Shown: positions 44,200 through 55,997 of the stretch, piece after piece
How the letters are laid out: the number at the start of each line of letters is the position of its first letter
Position numbering within the stretch: position 1 is the stretch's first letter
Source of the DNA: Schistosoma mansoni
Taxonomy: Eukaryota; Platyhelminthes; Trematoda; Strigeidida; Schistosomatidae
Direction of reading: 5' to 3'
NCBI RefSeq assembly: GCF_000237925.1
Contig: NW_017386006.1
Span: forward strand, 744,001 to 808,000
Length of the DNA: 64,000 bases
Translations under genes and position numbers: made by a program
Notes under the pieces: generated by a model
The model's input: only the letters and a program-made list of their open reading frames with translations
Told to the model about the DNA's origin: nothing
Databases searched by the model: none

Positions 44200-45430
44200 G
44201 TTTATTTTAAAGAAAATTAGTTTACCAGACTGTAGCTAAGGTTATTTTGAACATTGTATAACTAAACTTTGAAACAATTCAGTTTCTTAATCTGAACGTA
44301 TTTTAGCTGGTCGATTAGTTTTATTGTCAGAATACGACAGAACTACATTTAATTCATACTGACAAAATTTTAACGTAGGATTTCAATTTATTCAATCAAG
44401 TTAGTAGTTAATTGGAAACATTTCACAGAGAAACAAAATGAGATAGAGCGATAGTATTGAACTGCAAGGTTCGATGATGGCAAAACGTTCCTAAATTATT
44501 CCATATATGATTGTAATCAAATTTAACAGGAAAGGTTTTCATTATGAGCTTATTTTATTACACCAAATTTCTTCTTAAATATGAATCACAGTAATTTATA
44601 ATGGAAAATCTAGTCATAGGACAAGTAGTTGGTAAATATTTATCAAATTAGATTTGTATAAGTCTAGTAGAAAAAATATATGACTACTCGAAAGTTTAAT
44701 TCTATTTCCAAGTTGCTTGACCTCTATCTTTTTCCTATTTCCATTAACAGATATGTATTAAACTCAATGATCTATTATAAACAGCCATGTCTTCAAAGTT
44801 TCATATTGAGATGAACTAACAATAATTCAAATTTCACTTTCAAGTGGTTTCCAAATGAAGTCGGATTTATAAAAGTTGGGAAATTCTGGAGGGATTCTAG
44901 TGAAATATTAGTGTTAAAGATTTAGTCTGGACTTCACATGATACATAGTTACAAGTATTTACGTTTGTTATACATTTCCAAAGTATGGTCATTTATGAGT
45001 AAACTATGTAATATAGTGTATTTCAAATGTATGTATGCATATTGTGTATTATACTTACGAATTATATTTTTTTTATTTTGAGTATTACGTAGTATATAAG
45101 ACTGAGTGAAGCTTCATTCTATTGTTGATATTTATACTGAGACCCAAACTCAGTACCCATTACATTATGTGACATGATGTCATACATTATGCATGTGAGT
45201 GAAGATATCTAATAACTCCTTCACTAGGCACAATATTCATTATTCGTTACATTTGTGTTTTCCCATTGTTGATGTTTATTGTTGAATTTTATAAGTCTAT
45301 GTTAGAATGTTGACTCCTTGAACGAATGTTTTCCTTTACTGCTTGCTACCCTTGTGCAACTGTGATACTCAGCTTTTAATCCACCAGGGAGCATCAGTTT
45401 TTTGTGGCCCTACATCTGAATCCAGTTAGA
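44200..45430. other. AT-rich stretch, nothing recognised
   Basis: No coding frame, RNA gene or window repeat family recognised. Confidence 0.4.
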
Positions 45431-45435
45431 TTGAT

Positions 45436-45857
45436 TGTTATCGAAACATACATATCATCAATCCTCGTATAAAATTATTGACTTAATTTGCTTGAGTGTA
45501 TAAAAGAATAAAATAAGTCCAATTCGAGAATGGTTGTTTGAATACATATATCTGTACACTCATTGATCTGGAGAGACACTTTAAGAGACGAAGCGAAATG
45601 AAACGCGGTGTAGAAGGCATGTGAGCCAACTCGATTTAATCAAGCGTTAATCAATATTTATAGCCAGATAAAATCAAGTTGCAGACATGTAATGAATATG
45701 ATAGGAAGTGTACACACGCATACGCTCATATAAAATAGTCAAGGTTGATAAGTGAATGATTCACACGTTCAAAGTGTGATTCAAGAAGGATGAATAAATT
45801 GACCTCTCTAGTAGCTGGAATAAACTGTGTAGGCTCAACATGGTAACCGACACTACA
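45436..45857 (+). mobile_element. fossil LTR-like repeat, family L3
   Basis: 422 bases from TGTTATCGAAACATACATAT to AACCGACACTACA, matched along its whole length by 60525-60941. TG..CA ends suggest an LTR; no target duplication was seen at either copy, so the class is tentative. Confidence 0.5.
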
Positions 45858-45973
45858 AATTCTCTTAAGATTTCAAGTACAATTTCATGATGAATGTCAA
45901 CAATATAACTTGGATATGTGATGTTTCAATAGATCGAAAATAACTCTCCTTTATGTAATTACATAATACATGA

Positions 45974-46630
45974 TTCACTTAGTATTGTTTGGTTGAATCT
46001 TCCCATTCATGTTTTTAGGACGGCAACTGGTCAGTCTCTAATTGGCATATGTGCATACTGTGCGTATTGCCTCAATATAGCCTTAATTCACGAGCATTTT
46101 AAGCAAAGATGGATAGTGGCTAGCAGTGGAATTCAGGACGCGCGTTTCGTCCTATTTGGGACTCGTCACCTGGATGTACCTACATCTCAGAGTTGATGTT
46201 CACTCTGGGACTCGAACCCAGTACCCTCGCTTCAAACGCCATCGCGTTATCCACTCGGCCACTGAGTCCTGATAGCCACTTACTTGTGCGATGGGGTGAA
46301 GTTTAAATTCATTCAGTATTGTTTGTTTGTTTGAATCTTCCCATCGATTTGTTAGGACTGCAACTGGTCAGTCTCTAATTGGCATATGTGCATACTGTGA
46401 GTATTGCCTCAATATAGCCTTAATTCACAAGCATGATAAGCAAAGATGGATAGTGGCTATCAGGATTCAGTAGCTGAGTGGATAACGCGATGGCATTTGC
46501 AGCGAATGATACTGTGTTCGAGTCCCAGAGTGAACATCAACTCTGAGATGCAGGTACATCCAGGTGACGAGTTCCAAATAGGACGAAAAGCGCGTCTTGA
46601 ATTTCACTGCTAGCCACTAACCATCTTTGC
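45974..46630. repeat. Sm-alpha SINE, over one unit, with inverted arm
   Basis: The - strand part (45974-46449) is a full unit plus a second tail: GATTCACTTAGTATTGTTTG at 45972 and TCATTCAGTATTGTTTG at 46307. It contains box B (GGTACTGGGTTCGAGTCCC) and box A (CAGTGGCCGAGTGGATAACG). At AGTGGCTATCAG (about 46453) it flips into a + copy with both boxes, ribozyme and tail (to 46630). Both ribozymes (46137-46169 on -, and near 46561 on +) carry the same C-to-G change in the first core base (GTGACGA), so the arms share a recent parent. Confidence 0.88.
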
Positions 46631-46847
46631 TTATAATAGATGATTACACATTACATGTATATATATATATATTTATCAGCTTTTAAAATAGATTTAAAAG
46701 TCTATACAATAAATAAACAAACAGGTGAATTCACCTGATCACTTTATTCATAATAAATTTGAATTTAATTATTATATAATTAGTTGATTGATAGATATCT
46801 GAAAATTTAAGTGAAAGTTTGTCTTTTTTCACAATAGAACCTTCTTG

Positions 46848-46931
46848 AATAATAATAATAACAGTAATAATAATAGTGATGATAATAGTAATAGTGATAA
46901 TGATAGTAATGGTAATAATAATAATAATAGT
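46848..46931. repeat. imperfect (TAA/TAG)n microsatellite
   Basis: AATAATAATAATAACAGTAA followed by ATAGTGATGATAATAG-type units for about 85 bases. Confidence 0.9.
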
Positions 46932-47202
46932 AAAGAAACACTTTAAATGATTGACAAAACTTTTGTAAACAAAATTACATGATGTTTATCATTGAAATTG
47001 TTTTGTTGAAAAGAGAACAAATCTTGATGACTAATATCATTTAATGATAACAATATTAAAGAAAATGTTTGTTTTTTTTTATTTATTTAGTTTACATTTG
47101 TTTGTTATATCAGTATATTCAGGTTCTTTTTTCTTGCCATCTTAACTGAACTTTGTACTATGATTGTATAGAAATAGCTTTATGTGTTAAATCACCAATC
47201 GA

Positions 47203-47796
47203 ATTACATATGACGGAGAAGCTTTGGAGGATGTGATAACCTTTACATATCTGGGCAACATCATCGATGAACATGATGGATCTGATGCAGATGTGAAGGC
47301 GAGGATCGGCAAAGCAAGAACAGAATATTTAAAACTGAAGAACATCTAGAACTCAAAACAATTGTCAACCAATACCAAAGTCATAATTTTCAATACAAAT
47401 GTCAAGACAGTTCTACTGTATGGGGCGGAAACCTGGAGAATTACGAAAGCCGTCATCCAGAAGATAAAGTATTTATTAACAGTTGTTTACGCAAAATAAT
47501 TCAGATCCGTTGTCCAGACACTATCAGCAACAAGTTACTGTGAGAGACAACATACCAGATTCCATCCATTGGAGGAAGAATTCAGGATGAAGCGCTGGAA
47601 GTGGATAGGGCACACATTGAGGAAATCACCCAACTGCATCACAAGGCAAGCCCTCACATGGAATCCTGAAGGCCAAAGGAGACGAGGAAGATGAAATAAC
47701 ACATTACGCCGAGAAATGGAGACAGACATGAGAAGAATGAACGAAAATTGGATAGAACTATGCTCCATTGGGAGTAACAGGCGTAAGTAAGTAAAT
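47203..47796 (+). mobile_element. RTE 3' copy, about 590 bases
   Basis: Starts at [70 protein letters not shown] and continues in other frames through the [14 protein letters not shown] region to GGGAGTAACAGGCGTAAGTA. It covers the thumb and C terminus; its first 35 codons cover sequence deleted from the 2.57-kb copy. Several frame changes. Confidence 0.85.
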
Positions 47797-47818
47797 AACA
47801 TGGTAAATCAAATTGTCT

Positions 47819-48092
47819 TGTGATGTATACTACTTATATCTGTCGATATACGTAGTATGTAATATCAATGACTAAAACAATAGACTGCTAAGTAGATTGG
47901 ATTGGAGAAAACAGAAAGGAGAAGAGAAAGAAATTGTAAATTGGAAGAAATAGATAAAATATGAAGGACAGTTGATGGAAGTGTTGTGAATGAAGTATTT
48001 AGTGTATGATTCTGATATTCTGCCAAGATATTCTGTAATTTTGTATGAAATAATAAACTAGTTGTCCCCACCTGTATACTCGTCCACTATAA
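47819..48092 (+). mobile_element. fossil solo LTR, family L1
   Basis: TGTGATGTATACTACTTATA, TCTGTCGATATACGTAGTAT to TACTCGTCCACTATA. It sits 20 bases after the RTE tail. No duplication seen. Confidence 0.65.
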
Positions 48093-48127
48093 AACAAGTA
48101 CATGTGTTTAAGATGATGGAGAAGATT

Positions 48128-48296
48128 TACAGCTGAGATCAATATTTTTGATGGAGCTTTGTTCTATGAGCTGAATGATTTGTACGTGGAGCTTTCATCG
48201 TTATTCTGAAGGACATCAGCTGATAATATCATTCAGAATAAGGATGAAAGCTGCACAACCAAATCATCCAGCTCAGAAGACGAAACTCCACCACAA
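48128..48296. repeat. F1 fold-back (inverted pair)
   Basis: Left arm TGATGGAGCTTTGTTCTATG, GAGCTTTCATCGTTATTCTG; right arm TTCAGAATAAGGATGAAAGC, ATCCAGCTCAGAAGACGAAA, CTCCACCA. The arms are reverse complements over about 65 bases around a short centre near 48225. RNA across it would form a long hairpin. Confidence 0.65.
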
Positions 48297-49120
48297 TAGT
48301 ACATGTATGCAATATACTGAGTACAGTGTTGTGAACTTATTTTAGAAGGGAGTGGACTGAAAGCGGTAACTTAATCAAATGTGACTCAGAATTAACAATG
48401 TTTTGTAATCAGACAATATTCTCATGCAATTAAAAAAGCACTTTATTTATAAACAACTTTACGGGCAAGTTATGTAATATTTTTATGGAAAGGATTTCAA
48501 ACTTACATTCTTTCTATGTAATAGATTGTGTTTAAGTAATGAAATATGTGTATTTTTTATCTGCCTAAATTGTCATAATTCTCAAGTCTAACATCAAGTA
48601 CCACAGACTAAGATAATTAATTCACAGCATTTGGGGATTTTATAGCTATCAGCTTATTGCAGTTAAATAGAGTGAAACCAAATAGAAGTCCTTAATCGGT
48701 GATGATATTCGAACTGCTGAAAACCTTTGAGATGTCACACCCAATCAATTGGTCATTGTCAGTATAAAACGTAATTTTTAAAAACACCAATCCTAATTGA
48801 ATACTTCACACCTAGAAAGGAATATAACAAAAAAAACTGAAGGAAACGAAAACAACTATATCAATTATGTTGAAAAACTAATTATAGAAAATATGGTTCA
48901 AATTAAACCAATTATTTGACCTATGAATATCCCTAAACTATCATAGTTGTTCATTTTGAGAGGATATAACAAATCTGTGCTTTTTTCTTGATACATTATC
49001 TAATGACTTCTTCGCTGATATTTTCTATCAACTATATAGAGTGAACCACAGAGACGGCATTTCTTTATTATTTATATTTCTGTGACCAGTATTACTCACA
49101 ATCATTAAATAATGTTATTA

Positions 49121-49578
49121 TAAGAAGGGGCTTTTGTGAAAATTTCAGTAATTTTATATTTGAAATCTTCAGTCAATTGAAGCTAAACCACCATGGAAAA
49201 CTTGGATGGAAGCACTGGACGGCCGTTTCGTCCTATTGTGGCACTACTCAGCAGTGCGCATCCACGATCCTGCCTCGTGAGATTCGAACCCAAGACTTAT
49301 CAGTCTCGCGCCCGAGCACTTAACCGATAGACCACTGAGCCCGCATCCATTGGTGTTAATGTTTATTTTCAACCGATCCACGAAGTTGAGCAACCGTTAC
49401 TATCTCACAACAGACCTGGTTGAACTACATTGGTCACTGCTTCTCACTAGAACTCCAGGAAATATCTCTTGATGTCAGTCACCATTGAGCATATGATTAT
49501 TATCAGAAGGCGCTTTTGTGGACATTTCAGTAATTTTATAGTTGAAATCATGAGTGTATTGAAGCTAGACCACTATGG
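49121..49578 (-). repeat. SINE-B copy longer than one unit, with terminal repeats
   Basis: 49121-49196 (AGAAGGGGCTTTTGTG, to AAACCACCATGG) recurs at 49505-49578 (AGAAGGCGCTTTTGTG, to GACCACTATGG). Between them: ribozyme, box B (TTGGGTTCGAATCTC), box A (GGGCTCAGTGGTCTATCGG), far tail. The ribozyme has CTGAGTA in place of CTGAGGA and so is probably dead. Confidence 0.85.
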
Positions 49579-49811
49579 TTTTAGATCAGTCATAAATGAA
49601 ATTTTCATAGATATCCTTTAAACAGTATGAAACCTTACTTTATTCTAACTAAATACGTTGCATAATAGTAAACATCAAAATCAAACGGAGCATTAAAACA
49701 GGCGATATTGAAAAAAAGAATATCAAGATTCTGCAGGAATATACTTTATTTTCCCTCAAGGAAACAATTTCATAATTTAAATGATCATATGGGTAAAAAT
49801 AATTTTTTGCT

Positions 49812-50275
49812 TAAATTCACTTAGTATTGTTTGTTTCAATTGTCCCATTGATGCTTAGGACTGCAACTGGTCAATCTCTTATTGGCTATATATGCATACT
49901 GTGCTTAGTGCCCGATATAACCTTAATCCACAAGCATTGTAAGCAAAGATGGATAGTGGTTAGAAGTGGAATACAGGACGCGTGTTTCGTTTTATTTGGG
50001 ACTCGTCAGATGAATGTACCTGTATCTCAGAGTTGATCTTCACTCTGGGACTCGAACTCACTGCCATTCGCTTCAAACTCCATCGCATTATCCACTCAGC
50101 TACTGATTCCTGATAGCCACTTGCTTGTGCAATGGGGTGAAGTTTCAACTCAATTAGAATTGTATGTTTGAATTTTTCGATTGATGTTTAGGACTGCAAA
50201 TAGTCAATCTCTTATTGGCCATATATGCATACTGTGCTTATTGCCTCGATATAGCCTTAATTCACAAACCACTAT
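49812..50275 (-). repeat. Sm-alpha SINE copy longer than one unit
   Basis: The tail block at 49815-49945 (TTCACTTAGTATTGTTTGTT to CCACAAGCATTGTAAGC) recurs at 50147-50270 (CTCAATTAGAATTGTATGTT to TTCACAAACC). Between: ribozyme (49977-50009; stem II weakened), box B (GAGTTCGAGTCCC) and box A. A 20-base inverted scrap (ACTATCCATCTTTTCTTATA) closes it. Confidence 0.85.
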
Positions 50276-50587
50276 CCATCTTTTCTTATAAATTTTTTGT
50301 TGTTTATTTTCATAATCCCCTTAATTATTTTTTTGGTAATGAACAATCCATTAGACAAAATAATGAATTTCCTGTTTTTCATTATTATTATCTATCCCTA
50401 TTCGTTTCAATCAAATAATCTTAATGGATGGTAAAATACATAAAGATATAATATTGGGATTAAATATATTTCATTTTAATTATACATTTATACATGGATA
50501 ATTTAATTACATACAAAGATAATTAAATACTGTTTACATGAGTTATTTACAAAATATATGAAAGATATAAATCAATTTTCTTCTATA

Positions 50588-50695
50588 AGGTGGATAGTTT
50601 GGTCGTGGAGCTTTCATCGATCTTCTGAAGGACATCGTCGGTACAAACTTCTATCAAACCATTCAGCTCAAAGAAAAAGAACTCCATCAAAATCA
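50588..50695. repeat. F1 fold-back repeat
   Basis: GGATAGTTTGGTCGTGGAGC, TTTCATCGATCTTCTGAAGG, ACATCGTCGGTACAAACTTC is F1 in reverse; CAAACCATTCAGCTCAAAG, AACTCCATCAAAAT is F1 forward. A shortened inverted pair. Confidence 0.55.
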
Positions 50696-50699
50696 TTCA

Positions 50700-51680
50700 C
50701 TTAAGCTATAAATCTTTTCCATCATCTCACTAATCAGTTTATCAAGAGATAGATATTGTAATGCTTATAATGAAACATTTCAATTAATGACATTGTGATT
50801 ACTATGAAACGTAATATACTACTGTATGTGTACAAGATAATTCATATGTTTTACAAGATACAGAAAATATTTGTAAATTTATAATCAAGATGTTTGTTCA
50901 AAATGGTTGACAGTGTCATAAATAGACATTCTGTATTCGTTTATCATTGGAGATGTTGAGGTTCAAAATTTACTAGTAGATGAAATGTATTGTTAAATAA
51001 GTTTTAGATTAAAGATCCTTATGAACATTAATGTATGCGAATTCTCAAGTTTATCTGTTACTGAAACGAGTTATCTGTAGGTTAATTTGAATTGTTAATA
51101 AGAAGCTGGGACTTGTGAAGCCAAACAACTTGAGATAGAGAGCAATCACATAATGATGATATTGATGATGCATTGAATAAATAGCCGCTGTATATCGTGA
51201 AATGACTGGAGTTAGATTTTCAGACCATTTAACAGTAACTCTCGGGTCATAAGTCCCAGAATTTCTCAGTTAGTACCCTGATGAAAATATGGAATTGTGA
51301 TAGTAAGGAGTTCCATGGGATGGGATGAAAAAGTAATTCAATGGTTCGTAGTTTTCAACCAAATCCAGTTGATGATGTCATATTTTAAGTTTTAAGGTTA
51401 TTCATTCATGCTCTCTTGAAAAATTGAATATGAAACTACCGGAGTTTGTGATTAAAGAAATGTTTCAACAAAGAAGCACTATTTAGCCCATTCCTCTGTA
51501 ACATTTCTACTTAAAAAGGTTACACTAACATAACTATCAGAGAAGTCAGTTGTCGTTTAATTTTGCTGAAATAAATTGTTTTATTAATTATATTGAGCGA
51601 AAAATCGCACCGCTAAATTTTTAAAATACTGTTGTTTCCTTTAAACTCAATGTCCATAATATTTTATCGACTGAGAGTGG
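50700..51680. other. mostly unrecognised AT-rich stretch
   Basis: A possible SINE-B ribozyme relic at 51290-51370 (AAGGAGTTCCATGG, GGATGAAAAAGTAATTC) is too worn to call. No coding frame. Confidence 0.35.
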
Positions 51681-51683
51681 ACC

Positions 51684-52195
51684 TGTTATAACTTGTGGCC
51701 TTGTGCCTTATTATTATACAACGTAATGAAACCGCCAATTAGAGACTAGTGAATTATCGATCGGACTGTACGAGCAGTTTAGAGTCTTTATCGAACCTTC
51801 CCTTTGCCTAGCCCTGCCTGTTAGAGTCCAGAACACCAACAACAGCCTCTACGATATGAATCATGTATTTCAAATATACTGGGTTTATATATAAACCAGA
51901 CAGACCAAATCACACCATAAAATAGAACATAACATTTGTACAATATCTAGTCAAAAATGACTGTGAATTTGTGGGACTGTAATTAGTAGACTGGACATAA
52001 CTCAAGAATGATAAATCGTATAATAATAGTCTACGAGTGAAAATGAAGCTTATAATAGGAGGGACATGAATATGTATAGTTTGGCTACCTAATAATTATA
52101 CAATAAATATATATATGTATATATATATATATATCCTACTGGTGCATAAATAGTTCTCAAAAGTTACCATTCGTAATTCTCGTCGAGATATAACA
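51684..52195 (-). mobile_element. fossil solo LTR, family L2, 5-bp duplication
   Basis: 512 bases, ends TGTTATA..TATAACA, flanked by GGACC on both sides (51679-51683 and 52196-52200). It contains a (TA)n run. The perfect 5-bp duplication with TG..CA ends is the best evidence that the L2 repeats are LTRs. Confidence 0.78.
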
Positions 52196-52657
52196 GGACC
52201 AAAGATTAAATGACATTAGCCTTGATGTTAAAAAAGCAAACTGTGTACTTTAAATGTATACCTTACAGTAATGATTTAGTAAGCAATAAATATACTTTGT
52301 TACTCTCTCTCTCTCTGAATATATATGACAACCCTATAATTAGTCTTAAATAATTAGGTAAATTTGTCTATTGCGTGTTTAATAAACATCGAGATTGAAA
52401 GTAGTTGACAGTATTCTACGCATAATGATGACATTTGTCTTACAAAGTTAATAAAGTGGAGAAAGTATATTAGTCCCACAACTATTCAAATATCAGAATT
52501 TATTTTCCACGAAAAAACAAAAAAAAATTCTCAAGACGTATGGGAAGATCTTTTTAAATATGTTCATTTACTTTAATATTCAATATATCTATTTAGAATG
52601 AAAATACTCAACATTAAGCTAGTTAATTGCATTGAAATGTAAAGTCTGAAATAGTAA

Positions 52658-52961
52658 TGTGGTGTGGTCTACTTATATCCATATAAGTAGTATATGGTGA
52701 TGGTCAGACATAGAATGTATTTTAGCAAAAAATCGATAAGGAAAAAAACAGGAATGAAGCGCAATCGGTATGAAAATGTATGAACAATGAAATCAGAGAA
52801 GATGGACTGATATTTGCAGAAGAAACAGTTAAGATCGAGACAATTGATTGTTATTTTGCAAATTAACTGTTGACTGTATGGTTATCAGAATTTAGTGTAA
52901 CAGTCTATAATTTGTGCTCAAATGCATTCGAATTTCCCCACTATTGTTCTTGTTCATTACA
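52658..52961 (+). mobile_element. fossil solo LTR, family L1, 4-bp duplication
   Basis: TGTGGTGTGGTCTACTTATA to TTGTTCATTACA, flanked by GTAA (52654-52657 and 52962-52965). Palindrome CTACTTATATCC / ATATAAGTAG just inside the 5' end. Confidence 0.78.
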
Positions 52962-53030
52962 GTAACATCTAATAACTGCATCATAAATCAATGATAAGAA
53001 ATAGCATTTTTAGTAAAAACATATATCATT

Positions 53031-53622
53031 TGAATTCACTTAGTATTGTTTGTTTGAATCTTCCCAATCATGTTAAGGAGTGCAACTGGTCAGTCTCTTA
53101 ATGGCATATGTGCATCCTGTGCGAACTGTTTCGATATTGTCATAAACTCACAAGCATTATAAGCAAATATGGATAGTGGTTAGCAGTGGAATCCAAGACG
53201 CGCGTTTCGTCCTATTTTCACCCGTCAGCTGGATGTCCCTGCATCTCAGATTTGATGTTCACTCTGGATTCCAGTGTTAGCCACTATCCATATTTGCTTA
53301 TAATGCTTGGGAGGTAATGCAGTATCAAGGCAATACACACAGTATGCATATATGGACAATAAGAGACCGATCAGCAGCAGTCCTAAACGTCAATATGAAG
53401 ATTCAAAAAAGCAATACGAAATGAATTCAAACGTCACCCGATTGCATAAGCTAATGACTACCAGAACTCAGTAAGTAAGTAGATAACGTGATGATATTTG
53501 AAGCGAATGGTGGTGTGTCCGAGTCCTAGAGTGAACATCAACTCTGAGATGCAAGCACATCCATCTGACGAGTCCTAAATAGGACGAAACGTGCGTCCAA
53601 CATCTATCTTTGCTTACTCTCC
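53031..53622. repeat. Sm-alpha SINE inverted pair
   Basis: A - strand tail, ribozyme half and part of the box side (53031-53266) flips at CACTCTGGATTCCAG into a + copy (53267-53622) that runs tail, box A (AACTCAGTAAGTAAGTAGAT), box B (GGTGTGTCCGAGTCC), ribozyme and start of the next tail. The + side is therefore tail-unit-ribozyme in order. Confidence 0.85.
53565..53597 (+). ncRNA. hammerhead ribozyme (Sm-alpha), core intact
   Basis: CTGACGA, GTCCTAAATAGGAC (perfect stem II), GAAA, ACGTGCGTC. Core complete; stem III has one G-T pair (ACGT/GCGT). Cleavage after GUC. Confidence 0.82.
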
Positions 53623-53940
53623 GTATTCTTGTTTCTTTTTAGTATACAATCATTTTTTTATTTTTATGAAAAAGATGATAATTCAAATCATAATATTCAA
53701 TGAATGTATACCCCTTTAAGTAATATATATACATAAATATCAAGAGAGAAGAAAATTATAATTGATTGGTATCCATTCATTATATGCTCTTTTTAATTAG
53801 TCAATTTCACCAGGTAAATAAACAATTTCAAATGATGATTTCAATAATGCTTTATTGTATTTAGAATAATATTAAAACAATAAAAATTGTATATTAAAAC
53901 AAATTAAAATAAATAATTATGAGTAAATTATATGTATTTG

Positions 53941-54063
53941 AATTTTATTTTTTTTTAATTTTTTTGCATTTTTGTTTTTTTTATTTTTTATTTTTTCATT
54001 TTTTATTTTTATTTTTTTATTTTTTTTATTTTTTAAATTTTTTTTACTATGATTATAATCATT
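53941..54063. repeat. T-rich low-complexity tract
   Basis: About 120 bases of almost pure T with scattered A, of the form TTTTTATTTTT. Confidence 0.9.
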
Positions 54064-54259
54064 ATTTTTTTGTTTTAAAATTTTAAATAAAAATTTACAC
54101 TAATTTAATTTATTCATTGAAGTGAAAAGAATAAAAAAATAATAATAATAATAAAACACACTTGAAAATGCCAATTTTCTTTATTATTTCTATGTTAATA
54201 ATAAATATTGTATTCTTGGATGTATATTATATTTTGAAACTAACATTTTTGAAAATAAT

Positions 54260-54820
54260 TGTTATATCCCATGGAGATTTTATGAATGATAATGTTGAGA
54301 ACTATTTATGGACTAATATGATGAGTATCTTTCCTATTGTATAATTGTTAAGTAACTAAACAATGCATATTCGTGTTCCTCTTATTATAAGCTTTATTTT
54401 GATCTATAGACTATTATTATACGATTTATCATTCTTTAGTTATCCCTAGTCCATTAATTACTGTTCCCTCTATTCACAGCCACATTTGACTAAATCTTGT
54501 ACAAATGTTATTTTCTATTTTATTGGTACGATGTGGTAAGTTTGTTTCGTTTAAAAACCCAGTAAGTTTGTGAATAATGATTTATATTGCAGAGGCTGTT
54601 GTTGGTGTTCTGGACTTAACTGGCTGGGCTAGGCAGATAGAAGGACTGATAAGTACTCAAGACTGCTCATATGGCTTTGTGTATCATTGGGTGATCAATG
54701 AAGTCACTGCTCTCCAATTGGCGGTCTTATAACGTCATATATATCAAACAGGGCACGTACACACATAGGCACTAAATCGTATATATCAACTGGGCAAGTA
54801 CACGCTTTCAGGCAATCGAC
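54260..54820 (+). mobile_element. fossil LTR, family L2
   Basis: Starts TGTTATATCCCATGGAGATT and follows the order of the 11823 copy (ATTGTTAAGTAACTAAACAA, CAGAGGCTGTTGTTGGTGTT, CTGGACTTAACTGGC). The 3' end is unclear; a CGTATATATCAACTGGGCA-like block is repeated near 54735-54795. Confidence 0.65.
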
Positions 54821-55140
54821 ATAAAGATAATCAAATATACAACTTATTAAGGACAATAATTTAGAATATATTTGAATCATGTTATATTTAATGATATGAA
54901 ATAGATAAATGAATTTGTTCAGATTTTGTATCATTATGTAAGATTAGAAACTAAAGATTATTGGATGATTGGTTCAACCTAGTAACGGATTATTTAGTAG
55001 TGTACATTCATTAACATATTAGAGATCGGATGCAGAAACTTTAGGTTTAATGGGGAATGGTGAAACTAAAGGTCTTAATAGGTGTCATTACCATATTTTG
55101 ACTTGATAAATTTGAATAAATTAAGCATTGGGTAGATTGT

Positions 55141-55350
55141 TATAAATAAATAATATATTTGTAATGTCCCAGTGAGTAGAAAAATTAGATTTTCCGACGT
55201 TTCGTGACTTAGTGTAAGCCACTTCTTAGTAATAACCAAATTAATTTGGTTGTTTATTCTCTGAAGAAGTGGCTTAAATCAAGTCACGATACGTCAGAAA
55301 ATCTTATTTTTCTACTAATTGGGATATTACAAATATATTATTTATTTATA
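55141..55350. repeat. 210-base palindrome
   Basis: Left arm TATAAATAAATAATATATTT, GAGTAGAAAAATTAGATTTT, CCGACGTTTCGTGACTTAG, GCCACTTCTT; right arm GAAGAAGTGGCTTAAATCAA, GTCACGATACGTCAG, AAAATCTTATTTTTCTACTA, AAATATATTATTTATTTATA. About 90 percent complementary arms, and the 30-base centre (ACCAAATTAATTTGGTT) is itself a palindrome. ACGTTTCG..CACTTCTT blocks are common in Penelope-like terminal repeats, so I suspect that origin. Confidence 0.8.
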
Positions 55351-55464
55351 GAGGTCTTAGTGTTTATTACACGTATTTTCTAATAACATTTATATCTACA
55401 AATTATTTCATGCACTTCAATGACATGCCTTTAGGATAAATCTGTAATGGATGGTAAAGTAACT

Positions 55465-55745
55465 TTAATTTCGTTATGAACGAGAACACAGGTGGAGACA
55501 ATCGAATGTATTTTGTTACGACATTACAGAATATTTCGGTAAAAACTGAGGACCATACGGTAAATACTTCATTTACAAAATATCAATCGATTGCCTCAAA
55601 CTTGATTACTCCTTCGTTTCCACACCAATCACTCTCTGTTCTCCTTCTCTTCTCTTCGATCTCCGTAACCTTGTGCCTGTGGATATTTCACTTTCGATTG
55701 ATGATACATACTACTTATATCTGTCAACATCACTAGTATACACCA
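55465..55745 (-). mobile_element. fossil solo LTR, family L1
   Basis: ATGAACGAGAACACAGGTGG to TATCTGTCAACATCACTAGT, ATACACCATA. Same block order as the other L1 copies; ends worn. Confidence 0.65.
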
Positions 55746-55997
55746 TAATTTAGCCAGAAACCTTAATGAAGTATTAACATTGTTGTATGCAAAATAGATT
55801 GTTACTCCTCTAATTTCTAGAAATAAATATTTCAACATGATACAACATATTCAAAAACACTGATCAATAAATAATGTTACTTCATCCTAACAAACATTAT
55901 GAAACAAGGAAAAAAACAGGAAATAATTTCAAGTAACAAATAATTCCAGTAAAAGACTAATATTTGACACGAAAACTATAATTAATTTTTTCGACAG

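Noticed and set aside
46848-46931. CRISPR-like or satellite array
   Set aside because: Only an imperfect trinucleotide microsatellite; no spacers, and the organism is a eukaryote.
49977-50009. Hammerhead in the 49812 Sm-alpha copy
   Set aside because: Core is present but stem II has lost its pairs (GTCCC against AAAAC); not called functional.
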